64,000 nt of DNA, taken from positions 175,836-239,835 of the forward strand of contig NZ_WESC01000006.1 in the NCBI RefSeq assembly GCF_009184905.1. The letters are read 5' to 3'. The position numbers and the translations under genes are program-made. Shown piece by piece: positions 1-8,586 of the stretch. The stretch comes from Parvibaculum sedimenti (GTDB lineage: Bacteria; Pseudomonadota; Alphaproteobacteria; Parvibaculales; Parvibaculaceae). The notes beneath the pieces are model-generated. The model was not told where the DNA came from. It made no database searches and worked only from the letters and a program-made list of their open reading frames with translations. Positions within the stretch are counted from its first letter, which is position 1. Each line of letters opens with the position of its first letter.

Positions 1-442
1 TGCCTGCGTCGCCCGCGCCGGCCGCCATGGCGCCGACGCCAAGGATCATGGACGCGATCATGGGCATGCTCAGCTTGTCCATGGCCTCCGTGCCGCGCAC
101 CAGATGGCCGCCGGCCATGTGGCCGGTTTCATGCGCAATGACGCCGGTGAGTTCGAGGGGCGTGTCGACCTGGGTGATGAGGCCGGTATTGAGGAAGAGG
201 CGCTGGCCGGCGGCCACGAAGGCATTGATCGTATCGTCCTGCACCAGATAGACGCGTACCGACGAAGGGTTCAGGCCTGCGGCGCGCCAGATCGGCAGCG
301 CATATTCGCGCACCATGTTTTCCGTCTCGGCGTCGCGGACGAGCGAAATTCCGTCCGCCAGGGCGGGCGAGACGCCTGAAAAGGCGAGCAGAGCGGAGAG
401 GCAGAAGGCGCCTGCTGCTTTGGCCGCGTATCTAATCGACAT
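1..442 (-). CDS. M48 family metalloprotease, secreted (3' part outside the window)
   Basis: This is the N-terminal 147 residues of a zinc metalloprotease; the rest lies left of position 1. Translation from the ATG at 442-440 gives a signal peptide (basic start, hydrophobic stretch at about residues 9-24, Ala-Leu-Ala near 27-29) and then the start of a peptidase M48 domain. The zinc-binding HETGH motif is at residues 104-108, preceded by the family's typical NAFVAAG segment (residues 73-79). Periplasmic M48 proteins of the BepA/YfgC type help outer-membrane protein assembly and remove misfolded ones, and many carry C-terminal TPR repeats, which cannot be checked here. The protease family is clear; the BepA-like role is inference from the signal peptide and motif. 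Confidence 0.85.
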   Translation of the reverse strand, partial: MSIRYAAKAAGAFCLSALLAFSGVSPALADGISLVRDAETENMVREYALPIWRAAGLNPSSVRVYLVQDDTINAFVAAGQRLFLNTGLITQVDTPLELTGVIAHETGHMAGGHLVRGTEAMDKLSMPMIASMILGVGAMAAGAGDAG

Positions 443-750
443 TTACTGGCTTTTCCATCGTCTGCGGCATAGTGCCGGCCGCTTCGAAAATTTGCCGAAA
501 TCGGGTCCGGCGCGATCGTTCGGTCCTTCGGCATGCTCCGCGTTTGAGGTTCCGGGCCGGAAATGGGCGTTGAAACCCTCACGCGGGGCGACTAAACGGT
601 AGGGGTCAGTGATAGACCCGTCAATCGAGCTCCAGACTATCTTCTTGAACGCTCCGAACATGCCGTTTCCTGCGCTTTGCGAGAGCAAGAAAAGCCGGGA
701 TTGAGGCCAAATTGTGAACAGGCCGGAGACGGCCAAATGGGGAGGACAGC

Positions 751-2238
751 GTGCGCCATAATTGGTCTAACAAGGTCCGGTCGAGCCGGAGCCGGATGAC
801 AGCCCGAGTGCTGCCTTTCCTCGGACATGCGGTTCTTGCCGGCTCGCTCGCGGCCTGTTCGTCGACTGGCCTCAGCGGCGAGGCGCCGCTCGGGGCGACG
901 GTGACCAACAGCAGCATCGAGACCAAGTATCAGCGCGATGACGTGGCCGGCAAGAAGCTCGCCATGGACACGTCCGATTCGACCTTTGCGGGCGCGGTGG
1001 TGGCCGACGAGCCGACGGCGGCGCTCATCGGGCGTAATGCGCTCGAAAAGGGCGGCAATGCAGCCGATGCGGCGACAGCGCTTTATTTCGCGCTTTCTGT
1101 GACCTATCCGGCGGCGGCCGGGCTTGGCGGCGGTGGCGTATGCCTCGCGCGGGCCGCGGACAAGCCGACGGTCGAAACCATTTCCTTCCTGCCGCGCCAG
1201 CCCATCAGCGGCGGGCCCGTCGCCGTTCCTGGCAATGTGCGCGGCTTCGCGCTGCTGCAGGCAAAATATGGTTCGAAATCCTGGAGCGAACTCATTTCGC
1301 CTGCTGAGCGCCTCGCGGCGACAGGCTTCCCGGTGTCGCGGGCCACGGGCAGGCAGCTGACCGATGGCGGACTGGCATTTGCCAACTCGGCGGATCTGCG
1401 CCGCTTGTTCACCGCCGATGGCGAGCGCGGCTATCGCGAACTCGACACTTTCGCCCAGGTGAATCTTGCGACGACGCTCGCGCATATTCGCAGCAAGGGC
1501 GCTCCCGGCTTCTACACCGGTGAGACCGCTCGCCAGTTGATCGAGCAGGCGCGCACGAAGGGCGGGGCGCTGTCGCAGGCGGACCTGACCAACTATCGCG
1601 CCGATGTGGCGCCCGCGCAGCAGATTCAGGCGGGCGATGCGTTCGTCGCGCTTCCGGCTCAGTCGCTCGGCGCCGGCGTTTTCTCCGGCGCGCTCTGGAA
1701 CGCTGTCCTGGGCAGGTCTGACGCGGCGGGGCTGACGGATGCCGCGGACAAGACGGCACTTTCTCTCGGTTCTCCGAACATGTCGCTGGACCGCGATTTC
1801 GGCACGACATCCTTCGCCGTCGTCGACGCCAAGGGCGGGGCGGTCGCCTGCTCGGTGACGCTGAATGGCGCCTTCGGCTCGGGCCGGGCAGCGGAGGCCG
1901 CGGGCGTCGTCTTCGCCTCGTCGCCTGCGGTCCCGCGGGGTATTGCCTCGAACCTGCTGACGCCGGTGATGATCATCAACCCGAATAACAAAAACCTCTA
2001 TTTTGCGGGTGCTGGCGGCGGTGCGCCAAAGGGCGCGGCGGCCATCCTGCACACCGCGCAGGCAGCACTGGCAGACGGCAATACGGCGCTGCCCGCCCTG
2101 CAGGCGAGTCCGGCTGACGCGCGCTCGCCCGCTTCGGCGATCATCTGCCCCACCGGCCTGCCGTCGGGCGTCTGCACGATGGGCGTCGGCCCGAAGAGCG
2201 ACGGCGTCGGCTTCGGCGCTGTGCGCTCAGGGTCCTGA
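751..2238 (+). CDS. Gamma-glutamyltransferase-like lipoprotein
   Basis: A 495-residue protein of the gamma-glutamyltranspeptidase (Ntn-hydrolase) family. It starts at GTG 751, behind a good GGAGGA site. The N-terminus has a long basic region, a hydrophobic segment and a lipobox ending Leu-Ala-Ala-Cys at Cys36, so it is probably a lipoprotein exported to the periplasm. The family motif GGNAADAATA and the glycine-rich AGLGGGG segment lie at about residues 91-130. GTTSFAVVD occurs where classical enzymes have TTHxSVVD, so the Thr that would be the autoprocessing nucleophile is kept but the following His is Ser. The glycine-rich AGAGGG near the C-terminus is also typical. The protein is shorter than most GGTs (about 550-580 residues), so the substrate may differ from glutathione. 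It ends 11 bases before the aminotransferase, possibly as one transcript. Confidence 0.8.
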   Translation: MRHNWSNKVRSSRSRMTARVLPFLGHAVLAGSLAACSSTGLSGEAPLGATVTNSSIETKYQRDDVAGKKLAMDTSDSTFAGAVVADEPTAALIGRNALEKGGNAADAATALYFALSVTYPAAAGLGGGGVCLARAADKPTVETISFLPRQPISGGPVAVPGNVRGFALLQAKYGSKSWSELISPAERLAATGFPVSRATGRQLTDGGLAFANSADLRRLFTADGERGYRELDTFAQVNLATTLAHIRSKGAPGFYTGETARQLIEQARTKGGALSQADLTNYRADVAPAQQIQAGDAFVALPAQSLGAGVFSGALWNAVLGRSDAAGLTDAADKTALSLGSPNMSLDRDFGTTSFAVVDAKGGAVACSVTLNGAFGSGRAAEAAGVVFASSPAVPRGIASNLLTPVMIINPNNKNLYFAGAGGGAPKGAAAILHTAQAALADGNTALPALQASPADARSPASAIICPTGLPSGVCTMGVGPKSDGVGFGAVRSGS

Positions 2239-2249
2239 GCTTTCGTCTG

Positions 2250-3417
2250 ATGGCTGACGCGCCAGAGATTTCGAAGCGCAGCGATGTCGCGCCCTTCATC
2301 GCGATGGATGTGATGCGGGACGCGACCGCGCTTGAAAGCGCGGGCGGTAGGCGCGTCATGCATCTCGAAGTGGGTCAGCCATCGACGCAAGCGCCGCTCG
2401 CCGTGCGCGAGGCGGCGGCGCGGGCGCTCGAGGCCGACCGTCTGGGGTATACCGATGCGCTGGGGCTGCTGTCGCTTCGCCGGCGCATCGCCCGGCACTA
2501 TGGCGACGCCCACGGGCTCGACATTGCACCCGACCGAGTGGTGGTGACGGCGGGCTCGTCTGGCGGTTTCATCCTCGCCTTTCTTGCCTGCTTCGATGCC
2601 GGTGCGCGGGTTGCGATTTCGGAGCCCGGCTATCCGGCCTATCGCAACATTCTTCTGGCGCTGGGCCTCACGCCTGTCGGCATTCCCGTGGGGCCCAAGA
2701 CGCGCTGGTCGCTGACGCCGGAGCTGATCGATGACGCCGAGCGCCGCCATGGCCGCATCGCGGGTGCGCTGGTGGCAAGCCCCGCCAATCCGACCGGCAC
2801 GATGATGACGCCTGCCGCGCTTGCCGAGCTTTCAGCTGCTTGCGAGGCCGCAAGGACGCTGGTTCATCTCCGACGAGATTTATCACGGCATCGTCTTTGG
2901 CGCGGAGACGGCGACTGCGCTTTCGTCTTGCGCCGATGCTGTCGTCGTCAACAGCTTCTCGAAATATTACTGCATGACGGGCTGGCGGCTCGGCTGGCTG
3001 GTCGTGCCGGAGCGGCTGGTGCGCCCGCTGGAACGACTGGCGCAAAACCTTTTCATCGCGCCATTATCGGTGGCGCAGGTGGCAGGCGCCGCGGCTTTCG
3101 ATGCGACCGGAGAGCTCGACGCCAATGTCGCGCGCTATGCGGCGAACCGGGCACTGTTGCTCACCGAATTGCCCAAAGCAGGCTTCGACAGTTTCGCGCC
3201 TGCGGATGGGGCCTTTTATCTCTATGCGGATGTTCGCAAGCTCACCAATGACAGCGCCGAATTCTGTCATCGCATGCTGCATGAGGCGGGCGTCGCGGCG
3301 ACGCCGGGCCTCGATTTCGATCCGGAGCGGGGCAGGCAGAGCATTCGCCTGTCATTCGCCGGCTCGATGGCGGATATGGAAGAGGCAGTAGAGCGGCTGA
3401 AGCGCTGGCTGGCCTGA
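2250..3417 (+). pseudogene. Class I/II aminotransferase interrupted by a +1 frameshift
   Basis: Two overlapping frames together make one complete PLP-dependent aminotransferase (fold type I) of about 388 residues. The first frame starts at 2250 and carries the substrate-binding and NPTG parts (SPANPTG). From about 2850 the homology moves to the +1 frame, which gives RWFISDEIYHG, the Schiff-base lysine motif SFSKYYCMTGWRLGW and a normal C-terminus ending at 3417. Removing one base (a G or C in the run at about 2847-2851) restores a continuous protein reading CEAQGRWFISDE. The shift is therefore a one-base insertion: a real inactivating mutation, a sequencing error or, least likely, recoding. 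No slippery sequence or internal Shine-Dalgarno like that of prfB is visible. The substrate cannot be told; it resembles aspartate/aromatic-type aminotransferases. Confidence 0.8.
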
Positions 3418-3431
3418 GCCGCCAGCGCTTC
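3399..3431. terminator. Hairpin between convergent aminotransferase and rne
   Basis: An 11-bp perfect stem (3399-3409 with 3421-3431) around an 11-base loop. It overlaps the aminotransferase stop codon and lies just before the rne stop codon. A short T-rich stretch (ATTTTC) follows on the plus strand. It is probably a bidirectional terminator for the two convergent genes, although no strong T-run is present. Confidence 0.5.
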
Positions 3432-3442
3432 GCCATTTTCAA

Positions 3443-6094
3443 TCAGTCAGCAGAGCTGCGGCGCTGCCACCAGCCCCGACGGGCAGGGCCCTGCGGCTTT
3501 TCGGGCTCGGGGGCCTTTTTGGTTTCGGCCGCGGGCGCGGAGGTTTCGACGACCGGCTGCGCTTCTTCGATCACAGCAGCTTCTTCGACCACCGGAATTT
3601 CCTCGACGATCGGCGCTTCCGCGTACTCGACCGGCGTTGCCGCTTCCATCTTCTCGGTCGCGGGCTGAGCTTCTTCGGCGCGGGCGATTTCCATCGGCAC
3701 CGGGTCCGCCGCGGCTACCGCCTGTTCGACTTCTTCGGTCGCTACATGCGCAGCTTCCTCGCGGACGATATCATCGCGCGAATAGGAGAGCAGGATCGGC
3801 GCTTCCTCGGCGGGCTCGCTGGCCTCGGAAGCCTCGGCGCTTTCGGCTGCACCCTCGGCGCCGCCTTCCTCGCGACCGCGATTACGGCGGCCGCCGCGGC
3901 GGCCACGACGCCTGCGCTTGCGCTGACGCTCCGCCTCACCAGCCTCGTCGCCAGCTTCCGCGCCGGCAGTTTCCTCGGCCTGGTCTTCGTCCTCGTCGCC
4001 TTCTTCGCCTTCGGGCGCTTCACCTTCGGCGCGAGCTTCGCCCTGTGCGGGTTGGCCGGCCTGGGCTTCAGTGCCTTCCTCGTCGCGACGGCCACCGCCA
4101 CGACGCCTGCGACGACGACGCTTGCGGCGCGGACCTTCCTCATCGCCTTCCTCGCCACGGCGTTCTCGTGGCTGGGCGGAGGCTTCTTCTTCTTCCTCTT
4201 CGTCTTCCTCGACGACGGGCTCCTCGATAACGGGCTCCGGTTCTTCCGTATAGGCCGTTTCGATGTTGATCGCGCCGATCGCGGGCCGCGTCCGCGTCAG
4301 GGCGCGGGCTTCGGCATGTTCGACGCGATGGTCGGAACCCTTCAGCGACGCATCCGCCTCGACATAGACCGAGGTGCCGTAACGCTCCTCGATGTCGAGC
4401 AGGTTGGCGCGCTTCTGGTTGAGGATGTAGACGGCGACCTCGACCGGAACCTTCAGCGTGAAGGCGGCGGCGCGGCCCTTGGCGGCTTCGGCTTCGACGC
4501 CGCGCAGCACATGGAGCGCCATCGACTCGACAGAGCGGACGAGGCCGGTGCCGAGGCAATGCTGGCACTGAACGGTCGAACCTTCGAGCACGCCGGAGCG
4601 CATGCGCTGGCGCGACATTTCGAGCAGGCCGAAATGGCTGATGCGGCCCACCTGAATGCGGGCGCGATCGGTCTTCAGGCAATCCTTGAGCTTGCGCTCG
4701 ACCGCGCGGTTGTTGCGGTTCTCGTCCATGTCGATGAAGTCGATGACGATGAGGCCCGCAAGGTCGCGCAGACGCATCTGGCGCGCGATTTCTTCCGCCG
4801 CTTCGAGATTGGTCCTGAGCGCCGTCTGCTCGATGTTGCGCTCTTTCGTCGAGCGGCCCGAGTTGACGTCGATGGAGACGAGGGCTTCCGTCGGATTGAT
4901 GACGACATAGCCGCCGGACTTCAGCGTCACGACCGGGTTGAACATCGAGTCGAGCTGCTGCTCGACCTGATACTTCTGGAAAAGCGGAATCTTTTCCTTG
5001 TACTGCTGAACATTCTTCGCATGGCTCGGCATGAGCATGCGCATGAAGTTCTTGGCTTCCTTGTAGCCTTCGTCGCCTTCGACGAAGACGGCATCGATGT
5101 CCTTGTCGTAGAGATCGCGGATCGAACGCTTGATCAGGCTGCCTTCCTCATAGACGAGGGCAGGGGCCGTGGAGCGCAGCGTCAGCTCGCGCACGCTTTC
5201 CCACATACGGAGCAGATATTCGTAGTCGCGCTTGATCTCCGCCTTGGTGCGCTTCGCGCCCGCCGTGCGGACGATGAGGCCCATGCCCTCCGGCACATCG
5301 AGGGACTCGGCGATCGACTTCAGCTTCTTGCGGTCCGCAGCCTGCGTGATCTTGCGGGAGATGCCGCCGCCGCGCGCCGTGTTGGGCATGAGCACGCAAT
5401 AGCGGCCGGCGAGCGAAAGGAACGTGGTGAGCGCCGCACCCTTGTTGCCGCGCTCCTCCTTGACGACCTGCACCAGCATGATCTGACGGCGCTTCACGAC
5501 TTCCTGAATCTTGTAGTTGCGGAAGTTGTGGCGCTGCTTGCGGGGCTGGGCTTCTTCCTGCGCTTCCTCAAGCACATCGCCGGCGCCGATCGACTCGATC
5601 GTCTCGTCGGAATGGACGGTTTCCATCTCGCCGCGCTCGATCGGCGCATTGGCCGATTCCTCGTCGCCATGCGGAGCATCGTCGTGATGCTCATCAACGG
5701 TGCGCGTTTCGGAATTATTGGCTTCGGCAGCGACGGCCTCGCCCTGTTCGGCGGCGGGCTGCTCGCCCTCACCGTCGTGATCTTCTTCCTCGGCCTCGCG
5801 GCGCGCGGCGGCTGCCTGATGCTTCAACAGCGCTTCGCGATCCGCGACAGGGATCTGGTAGTAGTCGGGATGGATTTCGCTGAAGGCGAGGAAGCCGTGA
5901 CGGTTGCCGCCATATTCGACAAAAGCCGCCTGCAGCGAAGGCTCTACGCGCGTGATTTTCGCGAGGTAGATGTTTCCGCGAAGCTGCTTTCTTGCCTCGG
6001 ACTCGAAATCGAACTCTTCAACACGTTGGCCGCTCACGACCACAACCCGAGTTTCCTCGGGGTGGGTCGCGTCGATAAGCATCTTGTTTGCCAT
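3443..6094 (-). CDS. rne: Ribonuclease E
   Basis: An 883-residue endoribonuclease that starts mRNA decay and matures rRNA and tRNA. The start is set at the ATG 6094-6092 (MANKMLID), with GGAGA seven bases upstream; an in-frame ATG at 6133 lacks such support. Domains in order are an N-terminal S1 domain split by an acidic low-complexity insert of about 120 residues (typical of alphaproteobacterial RNase E), the 5'-sensor region, and a DNase I-like catalytic domain with the metal-binding Asp409 (SIDVNSG) and Asp452 (IVIDFID). The zinc-link CxxC (QCQHC) lies near residue 510. The C-terminal half is unstructured, with Arg-rich RNA-binding blocks and Glu-rich stretches, and ends in a conserved-looking RRGWWQRR tail that could be a partner-binding micro-domain. 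It is transcribed with a long structured leader. Confidence 0.97.
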   Translation of the reverse strand: MANKMLIDATHPEETRVVVVSGQRVEEFDFESEARKQLRGNIYLAKITRVEPSLQAAFVEYGGNRHGFLAFSEIHPDYYQIPVADREALLKHQAAAARREAEEEDHDGEGEQPAAEQGEAVAAEANNSETRTVDEHHDDAPHGDEESANAPIERGEMETVHSDETIESIGAGDVLEEAQEEAQPRKQRHNFRNYKIQEVVKRRQIMLVQVVKEERGNKGAALTTFLSLAGRYCVLMPNTARGGGISRKITQAADRKKLKSIAESLDVPEGMGLIVRTAGAKRTKAEIKRDYEYLLRMWESVRELTLRSTAPALVYEEGSLIKRSIRDLYDKDIDAVFVEGDEGYKEAKNFMRMLMPSHAKNVQQYKEKIPLFQKYQVEQQLDSMFNPVVTLKSGGYVVINPTEALVSIDVNSGRSTKERNIEQTALRTNLEAAEEIARQMRLRDLAGLIVIDFIDMDENRNNRAVERKLKDCLKTDRARIQVGRISHFGLLEMSRQRMRSGVLEGSTVQCQHCLGTGLVRSVESMALHVLRGVEAEAAKGRAAAFTLKVPVEVAVYILNQKRANLLDIEERYGTSVYVEADASLKGSDHRVEHAEARALTRTRPAIGAINIETAYTEEPEPVIEEPVVEEDEEEEEEASAQPRERRGEEGDEEGPRRKRRRRRRRGGGRRDEEGTEAQAGQPAQGEARAEGEAPEGEEGDEDEDQAEETAGAEAGDEAGEAERQRKRRRRGRRGGRRNRGREEGGAEGAAESAEASEASEPAEEAPILLSYSRDDIVREEAAHVATEEVEQAVAAADPVPMEIARAEEAQPATEKMEAATPVEYAEAPIVEEIPVVEEAAVIEEAQPVVETSAPAAETKKAPEPEKPQGPARRGWWQRRSSAD

Positions 6095-6476
6095 TGAGCA
6101 AATCTCCGGGGCGCTGGCCGCCACGCAAAGCAAGGCGCAAATTCATGCGGCCGAGCGGGCGCGGGCGAGCGCCGATTGTGTGAACCCGGCTGGCCGCAAC
6201 CACATGGATCATGGGCGCGGTGATAAGGCCGGTTTTGTACTGTGATGAGCAGGCGGCGAGCACGGCCGGCGCAGCAAGACGGGGCGCAGTAAATTCGCTT
6301 GTGAAGCGAACCTTTCCGGCCTGTGCGTCTTCCATCTGCGTGATTGCGTCGTGCATCTCAACCTTCGGTGCCCCCTTATGCGCCGGGGGCGGGCGGAAAT
6401 CGTCGTGACCGTCTCGATTCCAGTGGAAAGCGAGAGGTGGGACGAGCGTCAAACTCGCTCGGGCGGTCTGGCGTCG

Positions 6477-6577
6477 TGGTCTGCCAGGGAGCCTGAGGCA
6501 AGGCGAACCCAAGAATGCCGCACCGCCTTCTTGTCACGGGGGCAGAGGTTCGCCGTATCTCCAGGCTCATCGGACCA
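6477..6577 (-). promoter_or_regulatory. Rod-like structured element in the rne leader
   Basis: Nested perfect complementary blocks form one long hairpin: 6489-6495 with 6562-6568 (GAGCCTG/CAGGCTC), 6502-6509 with 6547-6554 (GGCGAACC/GGTTCGCC) and 6510-6515 with 6528-6533 (CAAGAA/TTCTTG). An outer helix, 6477-6483 with 6571-6577, has one wobble pair. A 13-base bulge lies on one side only. The element sits about 400-480 bases upstream of the rne start on the rne-sense strand. RNase E genes in other proteobacteria autoregulate through structured leaders, so the same role is inferred. An independent small RNA is the alternative. Confidence 0.45.
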
Positions 6578-6798
6578 GGTGGAGCCGGTATCGAAAGCAC
6601 CGGACACCCCAGGGGAAAGCCAAACCGGCTAGCCTTTGTCTTGTACTTTGCGCGGTCCTGATTTGGCAAGCGATGGCTTGGCGGTGCTTGAGTCAAGATT
6701 TGTCACAGCCTGTACCAAGGCCCGGCCGCTACACTCCATTAACCAGCCTAGTCATTGAGAAATCGTGAAGTTTTCCGGTCGGGTAATGGTTTATAAAG

Positions 6799-6814
6799 TA
6801 TTCTGGCCAGAATA
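6799..6814. promoter_or_regulatory. 16-bp perfect palindrome upstream of amiC
   Basis: TATTCTGGCCAGAATA is self-complementary over all 16 bases and lies about 85-100 bases before the amiC start, inside an AT-rich patch (TTTATAAAG just upstream). This is what a dimeric repressor or activator operator looks like. The cognate regulator is unknown. Confidence 0.4.
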
Positions 6815-6900
6815 GATTAGGTCGGTATCTGATTCATGATCGGCGGGGATATAAGCCCGGCCGAGGGAACGGGCCGCGTATCGGGCGGTTGCTGTATATT

Positions 6901-8391
6901 ATGTTGAATAGTGGGCAGGTGGCCGCTTCACTGCGGTCAGGTAGAGGGAGGGTGCCAAGGGCGCCCGTTTCTGCGCTGGTCCTTCTGTCGCTTGTTCTCG
7001 CCGGATGCCTGCCCGCCGGGTCCGCCAAGGCCGAAAAGGGCGCTCTAGGAACGCTCCCGGCGGCCTCCTCACAATCCGGTCGCCCCGAAGGCGTCAATGA
7101 GGCGGCGCTGCCGGCTCCCGCCTCGTCGCTCCCCGATGACGACCGCGCCGCGCTTGATGCCGAAGGTGGGCATTCGCCCGCGCCGGGAAACGGGGCGGCC
7201 ATTTCCAGCATCCGCATCGGCGATCGCGGGGCGGAGACGCGCTTTGTCGTCGAACTCGGCGGCGCAGAGCCGGTGAACTATCGGGTCTTCACGCTTGCCG
7301 ACCCCTACAGGGTGATTATCGATTTTCCGAAGCTGCGCTCCAGCCTGCCTGCCGATGTAGACAGAAAGGGGCGGGGCCTCATTGCCGGCTATCGCTATGG
7401 CAAGTTTCAGGACGAGCGCTTCCGCGTGGTGATCGACGCGACCGGGCCTGTGTCGGTTGCGCGCAATTTCATTCTGGAGCCGCAGGGTGGTTTCGGGCGG
7501 CGCGTGGTCATTGATCTCGCGGCGACGGACCGGGAGAGCTTCATCAAAACGGCTGAAAGGCCGGGGGCCGATCTGGGGCCGGTTTCGTCCGGTCCGGCTC
7601 CATCGACGGGGGCGGTGGGCAGCGCCGCATCTGTGGCGCCGACGCCAGCCTCGTCCGCCGTCGTGCCCGTGACACCGCCCGCGCGGCATGAACGCCGCCG
7701 CATCATTGTCCTCGATCCGGGACATGGCGGCGTCGATCCGGGTACGCATGGCTTGAGAAGCGGCGTCGTCGAAAAAGATGTCGTGCTGGCCTTCGCCAAG
7801 GAGTTGGCGAAGCGTCTGCGCGCGACAGGGCGATATGAAGTTCACCTGACGCGCGACAAGGACATCTTCATTCCGCTGCGCGAGCGGGTGCAGATCGGGC
7901 GGCGCTACAAGGCGGACCTCTTCATCTCCATCCACGCGGATTCGATCGCCAAGTCCGATGTGAAGGGCATGTCGGTCTACACGCTCTCCGAAAAGGCTTC
8001 GGACAAGGAAGCGGCGGAGCTCGCGCGTAAGGAAAACCTGTCCGACGCAATCGCTGGGATCGACTTCAAGGGCGAGTCGCCGGAGGTCACGGGCATTCTG
8101 ATCGATCTCGCCCAGCGCGAGACCAAGAACTATTCGGTACGTTTCGCCAAATCCGTCGTGGACTATGCGAGGAAGGCGACCTACCTCCTTGAGCCGACAC
8201 ACCGCTTTGCGGGCTTTGTCGTGCTGAAGGCGCCGGACGTGCCTTCAGTACTGGTTGAGCTCGGTTTTCTCACCAATGCCACGGAAGAGAAGCGCCTGAC
8301 CTCGCCGAAATGGCGGACGACGGTTTCCAATGCTTTCGTGCGGGCGGTGGACCGCTATTTCGGCGACAGGCTGGCCGAAGGGCCGAATTAG
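6901..8391 (+). CDS. amiC: N-acetylmuramoyl-L-alanine amidase with AMIN domain
   Basis: Cleaves the amide bond between MurNAc and L-Ala of peptidoglycan, mainly during daughter-cell separation. The protein has 496 residues from ATG 6901 (500 if the upstream TTG at 6889 is used). The N-terminal hydrophobic segment ends in LVLAGC, a good lipobox with Cys at residue 36. An AMIN domain (septal peptidoglycan targeting) spans about residues 100-200, followed by an Ala/Pro/Ser-rich linker and the Amidase_3 catalytic domain from about 260 to the end. Zinc-site motifs are visible: DPGHGG (His275), VEKDVV, ISIHADS and a late VLVELGFLTN carrying the catalytic Glu. PBP1A follows on the same strand after about 195 bases, so wall hydrolysis and synthesis are encoded together. 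Whether it stays lipid-anchored is inference. Confidence 0.93.
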   Translation: MLNSGQVAASLRSGRGRVPRAPVSALVLLSLVLAGCLPAGSAKAEKGALGTLPAASSQSGRPEGVNEAALPAPASSLPDDDRAALDAEGGHSPAPGNGAAISSIRIGDRGAETRFVVELGGAEPVNYRVFTLADPYRVIIDFPKLRSSLPADVDRKGRGLIAGYRYGKFQDERFRVVIDATGPVSVARNFILEPQGGFGRRVVIDLAATDRESFIKTAERPGADLGPVSSGPAPSTGAVGSAASVAPTPASSAVVPVTPPARHERRRIIVLDPGHGGVDPGTHGLRSGVVEKDVVLAFAKELAKRLRATGRYEVHLTRDKDIFIPLRERVQIGRRYKADLFISIHADSIAKSDVKGMSVYTLSEKASDKEAAELARKENLSDAIAGIDFKGESPEVTGILIDLAQRETKNYSVRFAKSVVDYARKATYLLEPTHRFAGFVVLKAPDVPSVLVELGFLTNATEEKRLTSPKWRTTVSNAFVRAVDRYFGDRLAEGPN

Positions 8392-8586
8392 GCCCGCTCG
8401 CGTCGCGAGTCTGCCACAATTGCGACCTAGACCACGACCGGCAAAGCCGCCGGTTAACTATGCGGCAGAGATTGGCGGGTAGTTTCCCGTAATGGGACCG
8501 TGCTATGTGTGGCGGCGGTTTTGGCCCTTCCGCCGGTCTAATGCCTAGGCGGCACCAATAGAGAAAGATGGGGGCAGCTGAGCCCG

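Larger units (their letters stand above)
6095..6900. other. Long divergent intergenic region between rne and amiC
   Basis: About 800 bases without a convincing gene separate the rne and amiC starts. Short open frames are present but have no homology I recognise and no good ribosome-binding sites. The region must hold the promoters of both genes. It contains a strong rod-like inverted repeat (6489-6568), further small hairpins (for example 6585-6603, CCGGT/ACCGG) and a 16-bp perfect palindrome (6799-6814). The rne side is best read as a long 5' leader. Confidence 0.6.

Noticed and set aside
637..2052. 471-codon minus-strand frame over the GGT-like gene
   Set aside because: Arg-rich shadow of a real gene with clear lipobox and GGT motifs; no ribosome-binding site or homology.
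2840..2862. Programmed frameshift in the aminotransferase
   Set aside because: No slippery heptamer, internal Shine-Dalgarno or stop codon near the shift, unlike prfB; mutation or sequencing error is simpler.
3746..6097. 783-codon open frame on the plus strand opposite rne
   Set aside because: It is the mirror of rne's codon bias in a GC-rich genome; the translation is repetitive Arg/Ala/Phe-rich sequence without family motifs, and rne fully explains the region.
6477..6577. 6S RNA
   Set aside because: The rod shape recalls 6S RNA, but I could not match the conserved central bubble or flanking stems, and the element lies in the rne leader. Kept only as a structured leader.
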